Made by a program: the position numbers and the translations under genes. Below are positions 25,486 to 34,004 of a stretch of 64,000 bases of DNA, one piece after another. The notes under the pieces are model-generated. The model saw nothing but the letters and a program-made list of their open reading frames with translations, made no database searches and had not been told where the DNA came from. Source of the DNA: Dulcicalothrix desertica PCC 7102 (lineage in GTDB: Bacteria > Cyanobacteriota > Cyanobacteriia > Cyanobacteriales > Nostocaceae); contig NZ_RSCL01000010.1 of the NCBI RefSeq assembly GCF_003991905.1, positions 300,399 through 364,398 of the forward strand, given 5' to 3'. Position 1 is the first letter of the stretch. Every line of letters starts with the position of its first letter.

Positions 25486-27114
25486 ATGTTAGTAAATTAT
25501 TACTGTATACCAAGTGGGCCAGTATCTTTACATTCAATATACTATATCCGGCGCCAGGTAGAAAAAATAATTTATCAGGAAGTATGTAAAGAAGGAAGTC
25601 TTATCCGGATTAAAGCGTCTCAGCAAATGGGTAAAACTTCGCTTATATTTCGACTAATCGAGCAAACAAAAAAAATTAATTATCAAACGGTATATATCGA
25701 TTTACAGCTTGCAGACCTAGATATATTTACTTCTATAGACAAATTTTTGCACTGGTTTTGTGCAGTTACTTGTCAACAATTACATTTAACAGCAAATTTA
25801 AATAATTACTGGGATAATGATATTAACTGCAAAATTAATTGTACTATTTATTTTCAAGAGTATTTATTAAATAATATAAATAACCCTGTAGTTTTAATTA
25901 TTAACGAGTTAAATAAAATATTTGAATACCCTGATATTGCTCAAAACTTTTTAGGATTGTTACGTTCTTGGCATGAAGAAGCAAAACATAATGATGTATT
26001 TAAAGACTTGAGGTTAATTTTAGTTTACTCAACAGAAATTTATATAACCTTAAATACATATGAATCGCCTTTTAATATTGGATTATCAATTAAACTACTT
26101 GAATTCAGCTTAGAAGAAATTCAGGAATTAGCTGCACTTTATGGGTTAGGCTGGAGTACAACACAGCACAATCAAGCTAAAGAACTGGAATCTTTAGTAG
26201 GGGGACATCCTTATTTAGTACAACTTGCGCTTTGCGAATTAGCCAGGTATGCTTCTGATAACCCGCAAGCTATATTTAAAGATGTCATAAAGCTTGACGA
26301 AATTTATGCTACACATTTACAAAGATTACTTATAACACTTCAAAAGTATCCAGAATTAGCAGTAGCGTTCCAAAAATTAATTCAATACGGTGATTCAGTA
26401 CAGTTAGACAATAAAATTGCATACAAACTTGAAAGCATCGGTTTAATCAAAATAGAAGGGAACCGCTGTCGTGTTTTTTGTGAGTTGTACCGTCAATTTT
26501 TTGCACAGCAAGACTTCGACCGAATATTTTCTCAAAAGCAAACTGATACGCATACACCTATCAATACACATATTCATTTGATTGATAACACTACACAAAT
26601 TTATAACAAACGTTATCTTGATGCTTTTTTAGATTATTGGTGGCGAAAAGCTAATGTTGAAAATACTCCATTATCAATAGCTTTATTCGATGTTGACAAT
26701 TTTAGAATATATAACGCTATGTATGGGCAAGAAGCAGGAGATATATGTTTATGGCAAGTTGCAAATGTCGTTCGTAATACTGTGGATTATAATAAACAAA
26801 ATGTATTAATTGCACGCTATAAAGATGATGCTTTTGCAATAGTTTTGCCAAATACTAATGCCAGAAAAGCTGTTAAAATAGCAGATAATATTCGAGAACA
26901 AGTTAAAAATTTAGCTATTAAACATGTTATCACTACAAATAAAATGTTAGAGTTTCCTATTGTTACTATTAGTGTTGGAGTTGCTAGTGTAATTCCAGAT
27001 ATGGATGTATCTCATAATGTTTTCACTGATGCAGCTGTAAAAGCATTAAATGAGTCGAAAAAATTTCAAGGTGATTATACTTTTGTTAGTTGTAATTTTC
27101 GGTATGGTTTTTAA
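25486..27114 (+). CDS. AAA-like NTPase fused to strongly degenerate GGDEF domain (paralogue 2)
   Basis: 542 residues, clearly a duplicate of the gene 78 bases upstream: shared GSLIRIK, TIYFQEYLL, LLRSWHEEAKHNDVFK, LILVYSTEIYI and LVGGHPYLVQLAL blocks. Walker A is QQMGKTSL; Walker B again has Asn (INELNKIFE, N140). The GGDEF domain keeps the fold (FDVDNFRIYN, VTISVGVASV), but the signature reads KDDAF (446-450), losing both Gly and the Glu. It is therefore predicted to be catalytically dead by a different route from paralogue 1. Its role may be GTP or c-di-GMP binding or pure protein interaction. Confidence 0.82.
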   Translation: MLVNYYCIPSGPVSLHSIYYIRRQVEKIIYQEVCKEGSLIRIKASQQMGKTSLIFRLIEQTKKINYQTVYIDLQLADLDIFTSIDKFLHWFCAVTCQQLHLTANLNNYWDNDINCKINCTIYFQEYLLNNINNPVVLIINELNKIFEYPDIAQNFLGLLRSWHEEAKHNDVFKDLRLILVYSTEIYITLNTYESPFNIGLSIKLLEFSLEEIQELAALYGLGWSTTQHNQAKELESLVGGHPYLVQLALCELARYASDNPQAIFKDVIKLDEIYATHLQRLLITLQKYPELAVAFQKLIQYGDSVQLDNKIAYKLESIGLIKIEGNRCRVFCELYRQFFAQQDFDRIFSQKQTDTHTPINTHIHLIDNTTQIYNKRYLDAFLDYWWRKANVENTPLSIALFDVDNFRIYNAMYGQEAGDICLWQVANVVRNTVDYNKQNVLIARYKDDAFAIVLPNTNARKAVKIADNIREQVKNLAIKHVITTNKMLEFPIVTISVGVASVIPDMDVSHNVFTDAAVKALNESKKFQGDYTFVSCNFRYGF

Positions 27115-27129
27115 ATTGTAATTTATTCT

Positions 27130-27282
27130 TATTCTGAGCGTAGCAAATAATCTATAAATTTTTTGTCATTCTGAGCGTAGCGAAGAATCTCTATAAGTTT
27201 GTGTAGTATTAGATGTTTCACTGCGTTCAACATGACATTGCTAAGTTATGATTAGATGTTTCACTACGTTCAACATGACAAT
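27130..27282. repeat. TTCTGAGCGTAGC / GTTCAACATGACA dispersed repeats
   Basis: Two copies of ATTCTGAGCGTAGC followed by AATCTATAA-like sequence (27130-27157, 27168-27200), then two copies of AGATGTTTCACTGCGTTCAA-type sequence ending in CATGACA (27208-27282). They fill the gap between convergent genes; related CAGCATGACA units are at 29916-30018. Confidence 0.75.
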
Positions 27283-27287
27283 ATTGT

Positions 27288-28067
27288 TTAATTATTTTTT
27301 AATGGGAGTAGGATTAATTTTAGTATATTCAGGTCATGGTTGTGTTGAGATAAACCTAGCTTGATTTTTTCTGGATACTTTGGATATGAGTAAGATTTAA
27401 ACATTTTATCCCAAAATGAGAAAAAACTTGCATAGTTAGATTGACTTTCTTCAAAAACCTGTGAGTGGTGTAATCGATGAAAGTTTGGGGTTACAATGAT
27501 TTTACTTAGTAATTTATCGACTTTTTTAGGTATTGCCCAATTACTATGGTGAAAAACTAATTCGATAGCTAGTGTCAATTCATACACCAGTAAATGTACT
27601 GGTTGAATACCGAATAACCATACTAATAGAAGTTTCGGTATATTAGATGATATTACTTCGACTATGTGAAAGCGGTATGCTGTCGATGTATTCATCGAAA
27701 TTTCTGTGTGGTGAACTTTGTGAAATCTCCACGCAAATGAAAAGCTGTGCATCATGCGATGCCATACATATAAATATAAATCAAGCAATACAAAAGATAT
27801 ACAAATTGACAACCAAGGTAGTTTGACATAATGCAAAAAGCCATACCACATTTTCTGGCGCCATATCCAATGTAAAACCGCAGCTATTGTCAGACTATTT
27901 ACTGTAACATTAAGAACACCCAAAATAATATTAGGGTAAGTTCTTTGGTCAAAGGTAGATTGGAAATGAAAAAAGGGAAAGATATTCTCTAGAAATCCAA
28001 ATAATAAAACACTACTAACAATAGTCAGCGATTGCCAATCCATTTTTAAATTATCAACTCCTATCAT
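27288..28067 (-). CDS. sterol desaturase/fatty acid hydroxylase family membrane protein
   Basis: 259 residues with several membrane segments and the diiron histidine boxes of the family in order: WHRMMH near residue 99, FHKVHH near 112, and NFHRLHH near 205, with HH (VFHH) near 178. This arrangement marks integral-membrane nonheme diiron hydroxylases acting on lipid or carotenoid substrates; the exact substrate is unknown. The gene faces the AAA-like/GGDEF genes convergently and is divergent from the MFS exporter. Confidence 0.88.
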   Translation of the reverse strand: MIGVDNLKMDWQSLTIVSSVLLFGFLENIFPFFHFQSTFDQRTYPNIILGVLNVTVNSLTIAAVLHWIWRQKMWYGFLHYVKLPWLSICISFVLLDLYLYVWHRMMHSFSFAWRFHKVHHTEISMNTSTAYRFHIVEVISSNIPKLLLVWLFGIQPVHLLVYELTLAIELVFHHSNWAIPKKVDKLLSKIIVTPNFHRLHHSQVFEESQSNYASFFSFWDKMFKSYSYPKYPEKIKLGLSQHNHDLNILKLILLPLKNN

Positions 28068-28209
28068 GGTATCAACATGTCAATTTTGCTACTAGCCTTT
28101 TATTGTTCTTTCGTCTGTTATAACTTTTATTTTGGTCATGTAGTTGCATATTGTATGTGAAAAATATATCCTCTGAAGCAAAGGCTCTTATATTCACTTT
28201 GCTTTTTAT

Positions 28210-29841
28210 ATGGCAGCATCAGCAATATCAACATCGATGTGGAGTCCACTTAAACAGCAGGTATTCCGCGCGCTCTGGATAGCTTCTGCAATATCAAGCG
28301 TTGGAACTTGGATGCACGATGTTGGCGCCGCATGGTTAATGACAACTCTGGCGCCTAATTCTCCAATACTCGTTGCGTTATTACAAGCTGCATCTAGCTT
28401 ACCCTTTTTCTTACTGGCTTTACCTGCTGGCGCCATTGCTGATGTTGTTGACCGTCGTCAGGTTCTACTGTACACCCAATCTTGGATGCTGTTAGTTGCT
28501 ACTTCGTTAGGTTTATTAACAGTAACAGGAATAGTGGCGCCGTCGAATCCCGCTTCACCTTGGATATTACTAGGTTTAACTTTTGCGATGAGCATTGGTA
28601 GCTCGATGAATATGCCAGTGTGGCAAGCTGTAACACCCGAACTTGTCACAAAAGAAGAACTACCGCAAGCAGTGACGTTAAGCGGAATAGTCGTTAACCT
28701 TTCACGCTCAATTGGTCCAGCACTAGCAGGTATAATTATTGCTTCAGCGGGAACAGGTGTAGTATTTTTACTCAACGCAGCATCATTTATAAGTGTAATT
28801 TGGGTAATTTACACTTGGAAACGTGTACATCAGCAAAGTGTTTTACCTGCCGAACGTGTCGTAGGCGCTATCCAAGCAGGTGTTCGCTACGTTAGTAATG
28901 CACCAGTATTTCAATCAATTATATTCAGAACAATTGGCTATATTTTCTTTGCTAGCGCGTTGTTTGCATTACTACCTTTACTTGCACGTAAAGAGCTAAA
29001 ACTTGATGCTTTGGGTTATGGTATTATTTTGGGTTTTTGGGGAATCGGCGGATTAGCTGGAGCTTTTGTATTACCCAAGCTGCGACAGAAGTTTTCCATC
29101 GACAGAATAGTTGCTGGTTGTTCGGCAGTAATGGGTTTAATGATGCTGATAATTGCTTCACAACGTAACTTTTACATAACTTGTGCAGTTATGTTGTTAG
29201 TGGGAATTTCTTCGTTAGGGGTAATGGTAAGTTTGAATGTAGCTGCTCAAAGTGCCGTACCAAACTGGGTAAAAGCGCGCGCTCTTTCTGTACAGCTATT
29301 AGTATTTCAAGGTGGTATGAGTTTGGGGAGTTTGCTGTGGGGTACTTTAGCTCAACATACTACTTTATCTACATCTCTTGCAGCAGCAGGCATTGGTTTG
29401 TTAGTAGCCATCTTTATTACTGCGCGTTTTCGGCTCAAATGTTCAGAACTTTTAGATTTGCGAGCATCGCTACATTGGGATCAACCGACACATGCTTTTG
29501 AACCTTGTCCAAACGATGGACCAGTTTTAGTAACGCTTGAATATTATATTGACCCTAATAAAGCCGAAGAATTTACTTTAGCCATGCAAGCACTCGCACA
29601 AATTCGGCGCCGTGACGGTGCAATTCAATGGGGATTATATCAAGATGTATCTAATCCAAGTCGTTTTGTAGAAACAGCACTCGTCGAATCTTGGGCAGAA
29701 CATCGGCGCCAGTTTGAACGAGTAACAGTGAGTGATAAGGTAATCGAAGACCGAGTGCTTGCCTATCATATTGGCTCGGAGGCACCGAAAGTTTCAGAAA
29801 TGCTTTACTCAAAAAAGAGAGTAGAAAGTGCTGAGTGCTGA
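28210..29841 (+). CDS. MFS exporter (EntS-like) with C-terminal monooxygenase-like domain
   Basis: 543 residues. Residues ~15-410 show twelve membrane segments with MFS features (ASAISSVGTWMHDVGAAWL at the start, AGAIADVVDRRQ loop near 76). This matches the MFS_3/enterobactin-exporter-like group. The last ~100 residues (VLVTLEYYIDPNKAEEF, then WGLYQDVSNPSRFVETALVE) form an antibiotic-biosynthesis-monooxygenase-like ferredoxin fold in the cytoplasm. This fusion is recurrent in bacteria; the substrate is unknown. A GTGCTGA repeat starts in its last codons. Confidence 0.88.
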   Translation: MAASAISTSMWSPLKQQVFRALWIASAISSVGTWMHDVGAAWLMTTLAPNSPILVALLQAASSLPFFLLALPAGAIADVVDRRQVLLYTQSWMLLVATSLGLLTVTGIVAPSNPASPWILLGLTFAMSIGSSMNMPVWQAVTPELVTKEELPQAVTLSGIVVNLSRSIGPALAGIIIASAGTGVVFLLNAASFISVIWVIYTWKRVHQQSVLPAERVVGAIQAGVRYVSNAPVFQSIIFRTIGYIFFASALFALLPLLARKELKLDALGYGIILGFWGIGGLAGAFVLPKLRQKFSIDRIVAGCSAVMGLMMLIIASQRNFYITCAVMLLVGISSLGVMVSLNVAAQSAVPNWVKARALSVQLLVFQGGMSLGSLLWGTLAQHTTLSTSLAAAGIGLLVAIFITARFRLKCSELLDLRASLHWDQPTHAFEPCPNDGPVLVTLEYYIDPNKAEEFTLAMQALAQIRRRDGAIQWGLYQDVSNPSRFVETALVESWAEHRRQFERVTVSDKVIEDRVLAYHIGSEAPKVSEMLYSKKRVESAEC

Positions 29842-29843
29842 GT
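29826..29843. repeat. GTGCTGA heptamer repeat at gene end
   Basis: Two units of GTGCTGA span the MFS gene stop codon, the same family as 1222 and 5520. Confidence 0.75.
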
Positions 29844-29915
29844 AAAAAGTTAGGAGTTAGGAGTGCCTTTAAATGTCATGCTGAACATAGTGAAGCATCT
29901 CTATAATTTATCAAG

Positions 29916-30018
29916 TCAGCATGACAAAAAAGAGATGCTTCGTTCCTCAGCATGACAAAAAAGAGATGCTTCGTTCCTCAGCATGACAAAAAAGAGATGC
30001 TTCGTTCCTCAGCATGAC
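29916..30018. repeat. 31-bp tandem repeat (CAGCATGACA...GATGCTTCGTTCC)
   Basis: Three consecutive 31-base units starting at 29916, 29947 and 29978 plus a partial unit at 30009. Each carries TCAGCATGACA, a poly-A stretch and GAGATGCTTCGTTCC, so each contains an imperfect inverted repeat (AGCAT/ATGCT). There are no spacers, so this is not CRISPR. Confidence 0.85.
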
Positions 30019-30036
30019 AGGAAAAAGATGCTACTC

Positions 30037-30063
30037 ATCCGTTACATCCGTTATATCCGTTGC
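30037..30063. repeat. GTAACGGAT tandem repeat (reverse orientation)
   Basis: Three units reading ATCCGTTAC / ATCCGTTAT / ATCCGTTGC, ten bases 3' of the carotenoid oxygenase stop codon (minus strand). Confidence 0.85.
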
Positions 30064-30073
30064 CAGGGACTAT

Positions 30074-31444
30074 TTAAAATGAAACCCAGGCGCCATGAAA
30101 ACCGTAAGGTACTCGTTGAGGAATAAGTACACGCGCGACTGGTTCACTTGTGATATCTTGAGCGTTAATAATTACAAGTTCTGATGTTTCGGTGTTGCTA
30201 TCAAATACGAAGGTGATCAACCAACCTTGGTCTTCGTGTGTGTTTTTGTTAGAGGGTGCAAATACTGCTTCACCACCGTAACAACCTTTGCCAAAGTTAT
30301 GAATTTGCGATGTTGATTTTTCCAAATCGTATTTAATTACACCATCAAATAAAGGTACAGAAGTCGGCGCTATTTTTCCACTATAACCGTAACGAGTTTT
30401 TCGTCCTTGTAGGTTTTCGTTGATGCGCGGAAATTCAGATGGTGTGTCATCGAGCATTTCTTCGCATACGCTTCCGGTTTTTAAGTTAAATTTCCAGCGA
30501 TATAAGCGAGGAATACCTCCATCTTCTTGTGTATTTTCTGACATTAAAACATTAGTGTGACTCATGCGACAAGCAATAAGTACTACTTCGTCTTCTTCTT
30601 CGTAAGCGTTGAGGGTATGGAAAATATAACAAGCAGGAGTTTCAAACCAGCGAATATTACTATTATTTCCATGACGTGGCAGAATACCAAAACGACTGGG
30701 TTTGTTACGTTCAAACATTAGTCCTGGTAGCCCTTGTTGCATTCGTTGGATACTAAAAGTTAAGGGCAAGTCCATGAATATTGTATAGTTTTCGGTAATT
30801 GCAAAATCATGCATCATTACCGCCATTGGTATATCAATGGGTACTGTTCTCAATAATTCGCCTGTTGCTGATACTACACTGTATTTTACGTAAGGTGGTG
30901 CAAAGCCATAACCGAAGAACATCATTTCACCCGTTACTGGGTCTACTTTTGGGTGTGCTGTAAAGGCTGATGTTAGCTTGTTGTTATAAGTATATTCCCC
31001 GATTGTATCTAACTCTGGTGTTTTGATAGCGTGCGGCGCCCCACCTTCCCATGTTGCTAATAGTTGACCTGCGTGCCATACGAGTGCGGTGTTTGCTGTG
31101 TTTTTTCCTGGCCCATACTGATTATTTGGTTGTGGAGGTTCTAATAGTCCGCTCCATACAGCTTTACCAACTTGGTTTTCTATGTGAAAACCCCGTGTTC
31201 TGATATAGCGGTTGCGGTATGTAGCTTTACCGTTATTAATATGAACACCGTGGAGCATTCCATCTCCGTCAAACCAATGGTATTGACCAATAGGCGCCCA
31301 TTGAGGGTTTGGACCATTACGGAGGAACATTCCTGATAGTTCAGGAGGTATTGTACCAATAACTTTTAAAGCATCACTCGTAATTTCATCCTTAACTGGG
31401 GCGAAATTACCTTCCAGATAAGGATTGGCTGTCGTTACTGTCAT
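30074..31444 (-). CDS. carotenoid oxygenase (RPE65/CCD family)
   Basis: 456 residues, the usual length for bacterial carotenoid cleavage enzymes. The four iron-ligand histidines can be placed: SAFTAHPKVDP near residue 165, VMMHDFAI near 212, CYIFHTLNAYEEED near 277 and PYGFHGAW near 450 at the C-terminus. The N-terminal YLEGNFAPVKDE and LSGMFLRNGPNP motifs are typical. The enzyme cleaves a carotenoid or apocarotenoid double bond with O2; the substrate cannot be read from sequence. No signal peptide. Monocistronic, 3' end bordered by the GTAACGGAT repeat. Confidence 0.93.
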   Translation of the reverse strand: MTVTTANPYLEGNFAPVKDEITSDALKVIGTIPPELSGMFLRNGPNPQWAPIGQYHWFDGDGMLHGVHINNGKATYRNRYIRTRGFHIENQVGKAVWSGLLEPPQPNNQYGPGKNTANTALVWHAGQLLATWEGGAPHAIKTPELDTIGEYTYNNKLTSAFTAHPKVDPVTGEMMFFGYGFAPPYVKYSVVSATGELLRTVPIDIPMAVMMHDFAITENYTIFMDLPLTFSIQRMQQGLPGLMFERNKPSRFGILPRHGNNSNIRWFETPACYIFHTLNAYEEEDEVVLIACRMSHTNVLMSENTQEDGGIPRLYRWKFNLKTGSVCEEMLDDTPSEFPRINENLQGRKTRYGYSGKIAPTSVPLFDGVIKYDLEKSTSQIHNFGKGCYGGEAVFAPSNKNTHEDQGWLITFVFDSNTETSELVIINAQDITSEPVARVLIPQRVPYGFHGAWVSF

Positions 31445-31601
31445 GTTTGTGTGTGAGTTCGATATGTAATCTCCTGTACTATTCTGGCGTGAAAATATTG
31501 AGTTGGCGAGGTAAAGATATAAAAACTGTTTTCAAAGTCACTTGACGCTGGCAAATATAACTGAAATACTTTTTCTTCATTCTAATTCGGCAACAAGTAT
31601 T

Positions 31602-32171
31602 ATGTTTAACAAAAATACCAGTGTGTTTCTACTGGCTTGCTTAGGAGTGCCAGTATGTTTTGTTTTGACTTGTATTGTCGGTTTTGCAGCACCAAAACCA
31701 GTTAAAAAACTAGTTTCGACCAGTAAGTTAGAACCTTTATCTCAAACAGCATGTATCGGTATTAGAGATTATGTTGTAGGTAGCCTTAAAAAAAAGCCTT
31801 CAGAAATTAAGTTAGAATCACAGATATCATTTGAGGACACAATTAATAAGGTTAAAGGAACTGCGTGTCAGATAACGACGCAAAGCACTGCTAAAAGCTT
31901 TAAATCTATTGCCGATGTTGCAAAGCCACTAGAAGCAATACTTATCAAACAAGAATGGAAAGAAGAGAAAAGTGGCGCCGCTGATGGTTCTGAAGGTAAA
32001 ATAATGAGGTTTAATAAAGGTAATAATTTAGTATTACTCAATATTGAATCAAGTTTGCCTAAAGATGTGAAATGTGCGGCTGATGTACCAATTGATACTT
32101 GCTATCAAAATGCAAAGCCTGAACAAATCAAATATAAAATTGTCTTAACCGGAACACGCACAACCAGGTAA
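31602..32171 (+). CDS. secreted hypothetical protein
   Basis: 190 residues from ATG 31602. The open frame reaches back to a TTG at 31542, but the ATG places a good signal peptide (FLLACLGVPVCFVLTCIVGFAA) at the N-terminus. The mature part has four or five cysteines (TACIG, TACQI, KCAAD, TCYQN) that could form disulfides. No family recognised. Upstream is a short divergent promoter gap with the carotenoid oxygenase gene. Confidence 0.65.
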   Translation: MFNKNTSVFLLACLGVPVCFVLTCIVGFAAPKPVKKLVSTSKLEPLSQTACIGIRDYVVGSLKKKPSEIKLESQISFEDTINKVKGTACQITTQSTAKSFKSIADVAKPLEAILIKQEWKEEKSGAADGSEGKIMRFNKGNNLVLLNIESSLPKDVKCAADVPIDTCYQNAKPEQIKYKIVLTGTRTTR

Positions 32172-32385
32172 GGGCGGGTTAACCGATATCTTGGCACTGA
32201 ATGAAAAATTTCCTAAACCCGCTCTTAAAGAATGTATTAGTAATTATTAATACATTTTTTTTATGCAGCAGCTACTATAACAGCTTGGATAACAAGAGAT
32301 GTATAGTGATGTCGAGTGCTGTATGTGTTTAACGACACTATACTTTGCATGTGAAACAATCAGTAATTGATTATGGTTTACATCT

Positions 32386-32727
32386 ATGAATCTACTTGAT
32401 TGCACAACTTGGATTAAAAAGCTAGTGTTATTAACAACATTAATGGTAGCTACTAGTGTGAGTTTATCATTTGATACTCCCGCAGAAGCACAGTTAAATC
32501 CTCGCCCCAGTATTTTTAAGGAGTACCCTTACAGACGCGCTCAAGGGCGTAAAGTTAAACGTGGCTCAACTCTAAGACCCAAAGCTAAACCACCTAATAT
32601 TAAAGCCAAAAAACGAGGCGCCGTTGCAAATAACCGCAGAAGACCTTTTACGAAAGTGGAAAAAAAATCACCCAATCAACCGTTAACAATAGAATTTCGC
32701 GCTCCTGAATATCCTGGTTCACGTTGA
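32386..32727 (+). CDS. small secreted basic protein
   Basis: 113 residues. A signal peptide (residues ~10-36, LVLLTTLMVATSVSLSF) ends at a likely AEA cleavage site before QLNPRPS. The mature chain is short and very basic (RRAQGRKVKRG, KAKPPNIKAKKRG), suggesting binding to polyanions or cell wall. Its TGA stop overlaps the ATG of the deacylase gene by one base (TGATG), so the two are probably translationally coupled. Confidence 0.7.
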   Translation: MNLLDCTTWIKKLVLLTTLMVATSVSLSFDTPAEAQLNPRPSIFKEYPYRRAQGRKVKRGSTLRPKAKPPNIKAKKRGAVANNRRRPFTKVEKKSPNQPLTIEFRAPEYPGSR

Positions 32728-33851
32728 TGCAGCCTATTATTGAGACAATTCCTTTGCGACACATGGCTTCTGGTGATGTTTTGTCACTACAAGTTTACAA
32801 GTTTATCGGCGCCCAATCTGGCAAAAAAGTTTATATCCAATCAAACTTACATGGTGCCGAAATTTCTGGTAATGCTGTAATACATCAGCTTATTGAATTT
32901 TTGTTAAGTATCGATGCTACTTATTTAGTCGGGGAAATTTGGCTGGTTCCCGTTTGTAACCCAATGGGAACAAATGAACGCGCACAACACTTTTCGCCAG
33001 GACGCTATTGTACCTACGAAGCGAAAGACTGGAATCGGATTTTTTGGGACTACGAAAAAGAAGCTGATGATTTAGCAGCTTTTGCTAAATCTCAACTTCT
33101 GCTGGAAATAGAGGTCGTCAGACACAACTATCTAACCATTATCAAGCACAAATTCGCTCAACTTTTAGAAAAAATTAATTCTTCGAGCAGCGTCCCCTTT
33201 ACTCAAAAGTTCCGCTACAAGCTACAGTCACTTAGTTTAGATGCTGACTATTTGATTGATTTACATAGTTCAACCAATCAAGGGTTGAATTATCTCTATT
33301 ATTTTCATAACCGTGAACAGAGTTCTAAATATTTTTTACTTGATTTCGGAATTTTACTAGATGAGTATGATGGTGATGCGTTTGATGAAGCTTTTATTAA
33401 ACCTTGGCTAGCTTTGGAACAGCACTTTCAATCTCTAGGTAGAGAAATTAAGTTTGATGTCGATGCTTGGACTCTTGAGCTTGGTACGGGAATGCAAATT
33501 AATTTGGATTCTGTAACGCGAGGTATTGAGGGGATTAAAAATTATTTGATTCAAAAATGCGTTCTTAGTAATTCTCTTTTTTTTGAAAGTACTAGATTAA
33601 ATAATCAAATGATGTTTATTAGACGCGCTGATATCAAATATTTTGCTCCGATTGGCGGAATGATTCAAGATAGAGTCAATTTAGGTAAGTCTGTGAAAGT
33701 GGGAGAAATTATTTATAAGATATTAAGTTTTAATAAGCAGGGTGAGTTACCTCAAGTAATCGATATACACGCGCAAGCCGAGGGGTTAGTTTATGATATT
33801 TCGACTAATCAAGCGGTGAATGAAGGCGAATTTGTGATAGGGGTGGGTTAA
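32727..33851 (+). CDS. succinylglutamate desuccinylase/aspartoacylase family protein
   Basis: 374 residues from the ATG at 32727 (a TTG one codon earlier is possible). Zinc carboxypeptidase-like motifs: NLHGAEISGN near residues 41-50 supplies His and Glu, and LIDLHSST near 180 supplies the second His. VPVCNPMGTNER near 76-87 is typical of the AstE/AspA family. Members hydrolyse N-acyl amino acids or amide bonds; the substrate is unknown. An insertion around residues 125-170 is helical. Coupled to the small secreted protein upstream. Confidence 0.87.
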   Translation: MQPIIETIPLRHMASGDVLSLQVYKFIGAQSGKKVYIQSNLHGAEISGNAVIHQLIEFLLSIDATYLVGEIWLVPVCNPMGTNERAQHFSPGRYCTYEAKDWNRIFWDYEKEADDLAAFAKSQLLLEIEVVRHNYLTIIKHKFAQLLEKINSSSSVPFTQKFRYKLQSLSLDADYLIDLHSSTNQGLNYLYYFHNREQSSKYFLLDFGILLDEYDGDAFDEAFIKPWLALEQHFQSLGREIKFDVDAWTLELGTGMQINLDSVTRGIEGIKNYLIQKCVLSNSLFFESTRLNNQMMFIRRADIKYFAPIGGMIQDRVNLGKSVKVGEIIYKILSFNKQGELPQVIDIHAQAEGLVYDISTNQAVNEGEFVIGVG

Positions 33852-34004
33852 TACAATAATTGTGAATATTTTACGGGCAAGGATTAGAGTTCCACAAGAA
33901 GATTATAGTCTAGATATAAGGCATAATAATAGATTAGACTTGGGTGGTAGTATTTACCAGAAATCAAGTAAGGTTAGAATCATAATTTAAGGGTGGAGTT
34001 ATAA

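Noticed and set aside
20027..27114. Claim of a proven anti-phage system for the AAA-like cluster
   Set aside because: The modules fit sensory switches, but no nuclease, protease or known defence effector is present; kept as inference only.
29916..30018. Possible CRISPR array (31-bp direct repeats)
   Set aside because: Units follow one another without unique spacers, contain a poly-A tract, and no cas gene is nearby.
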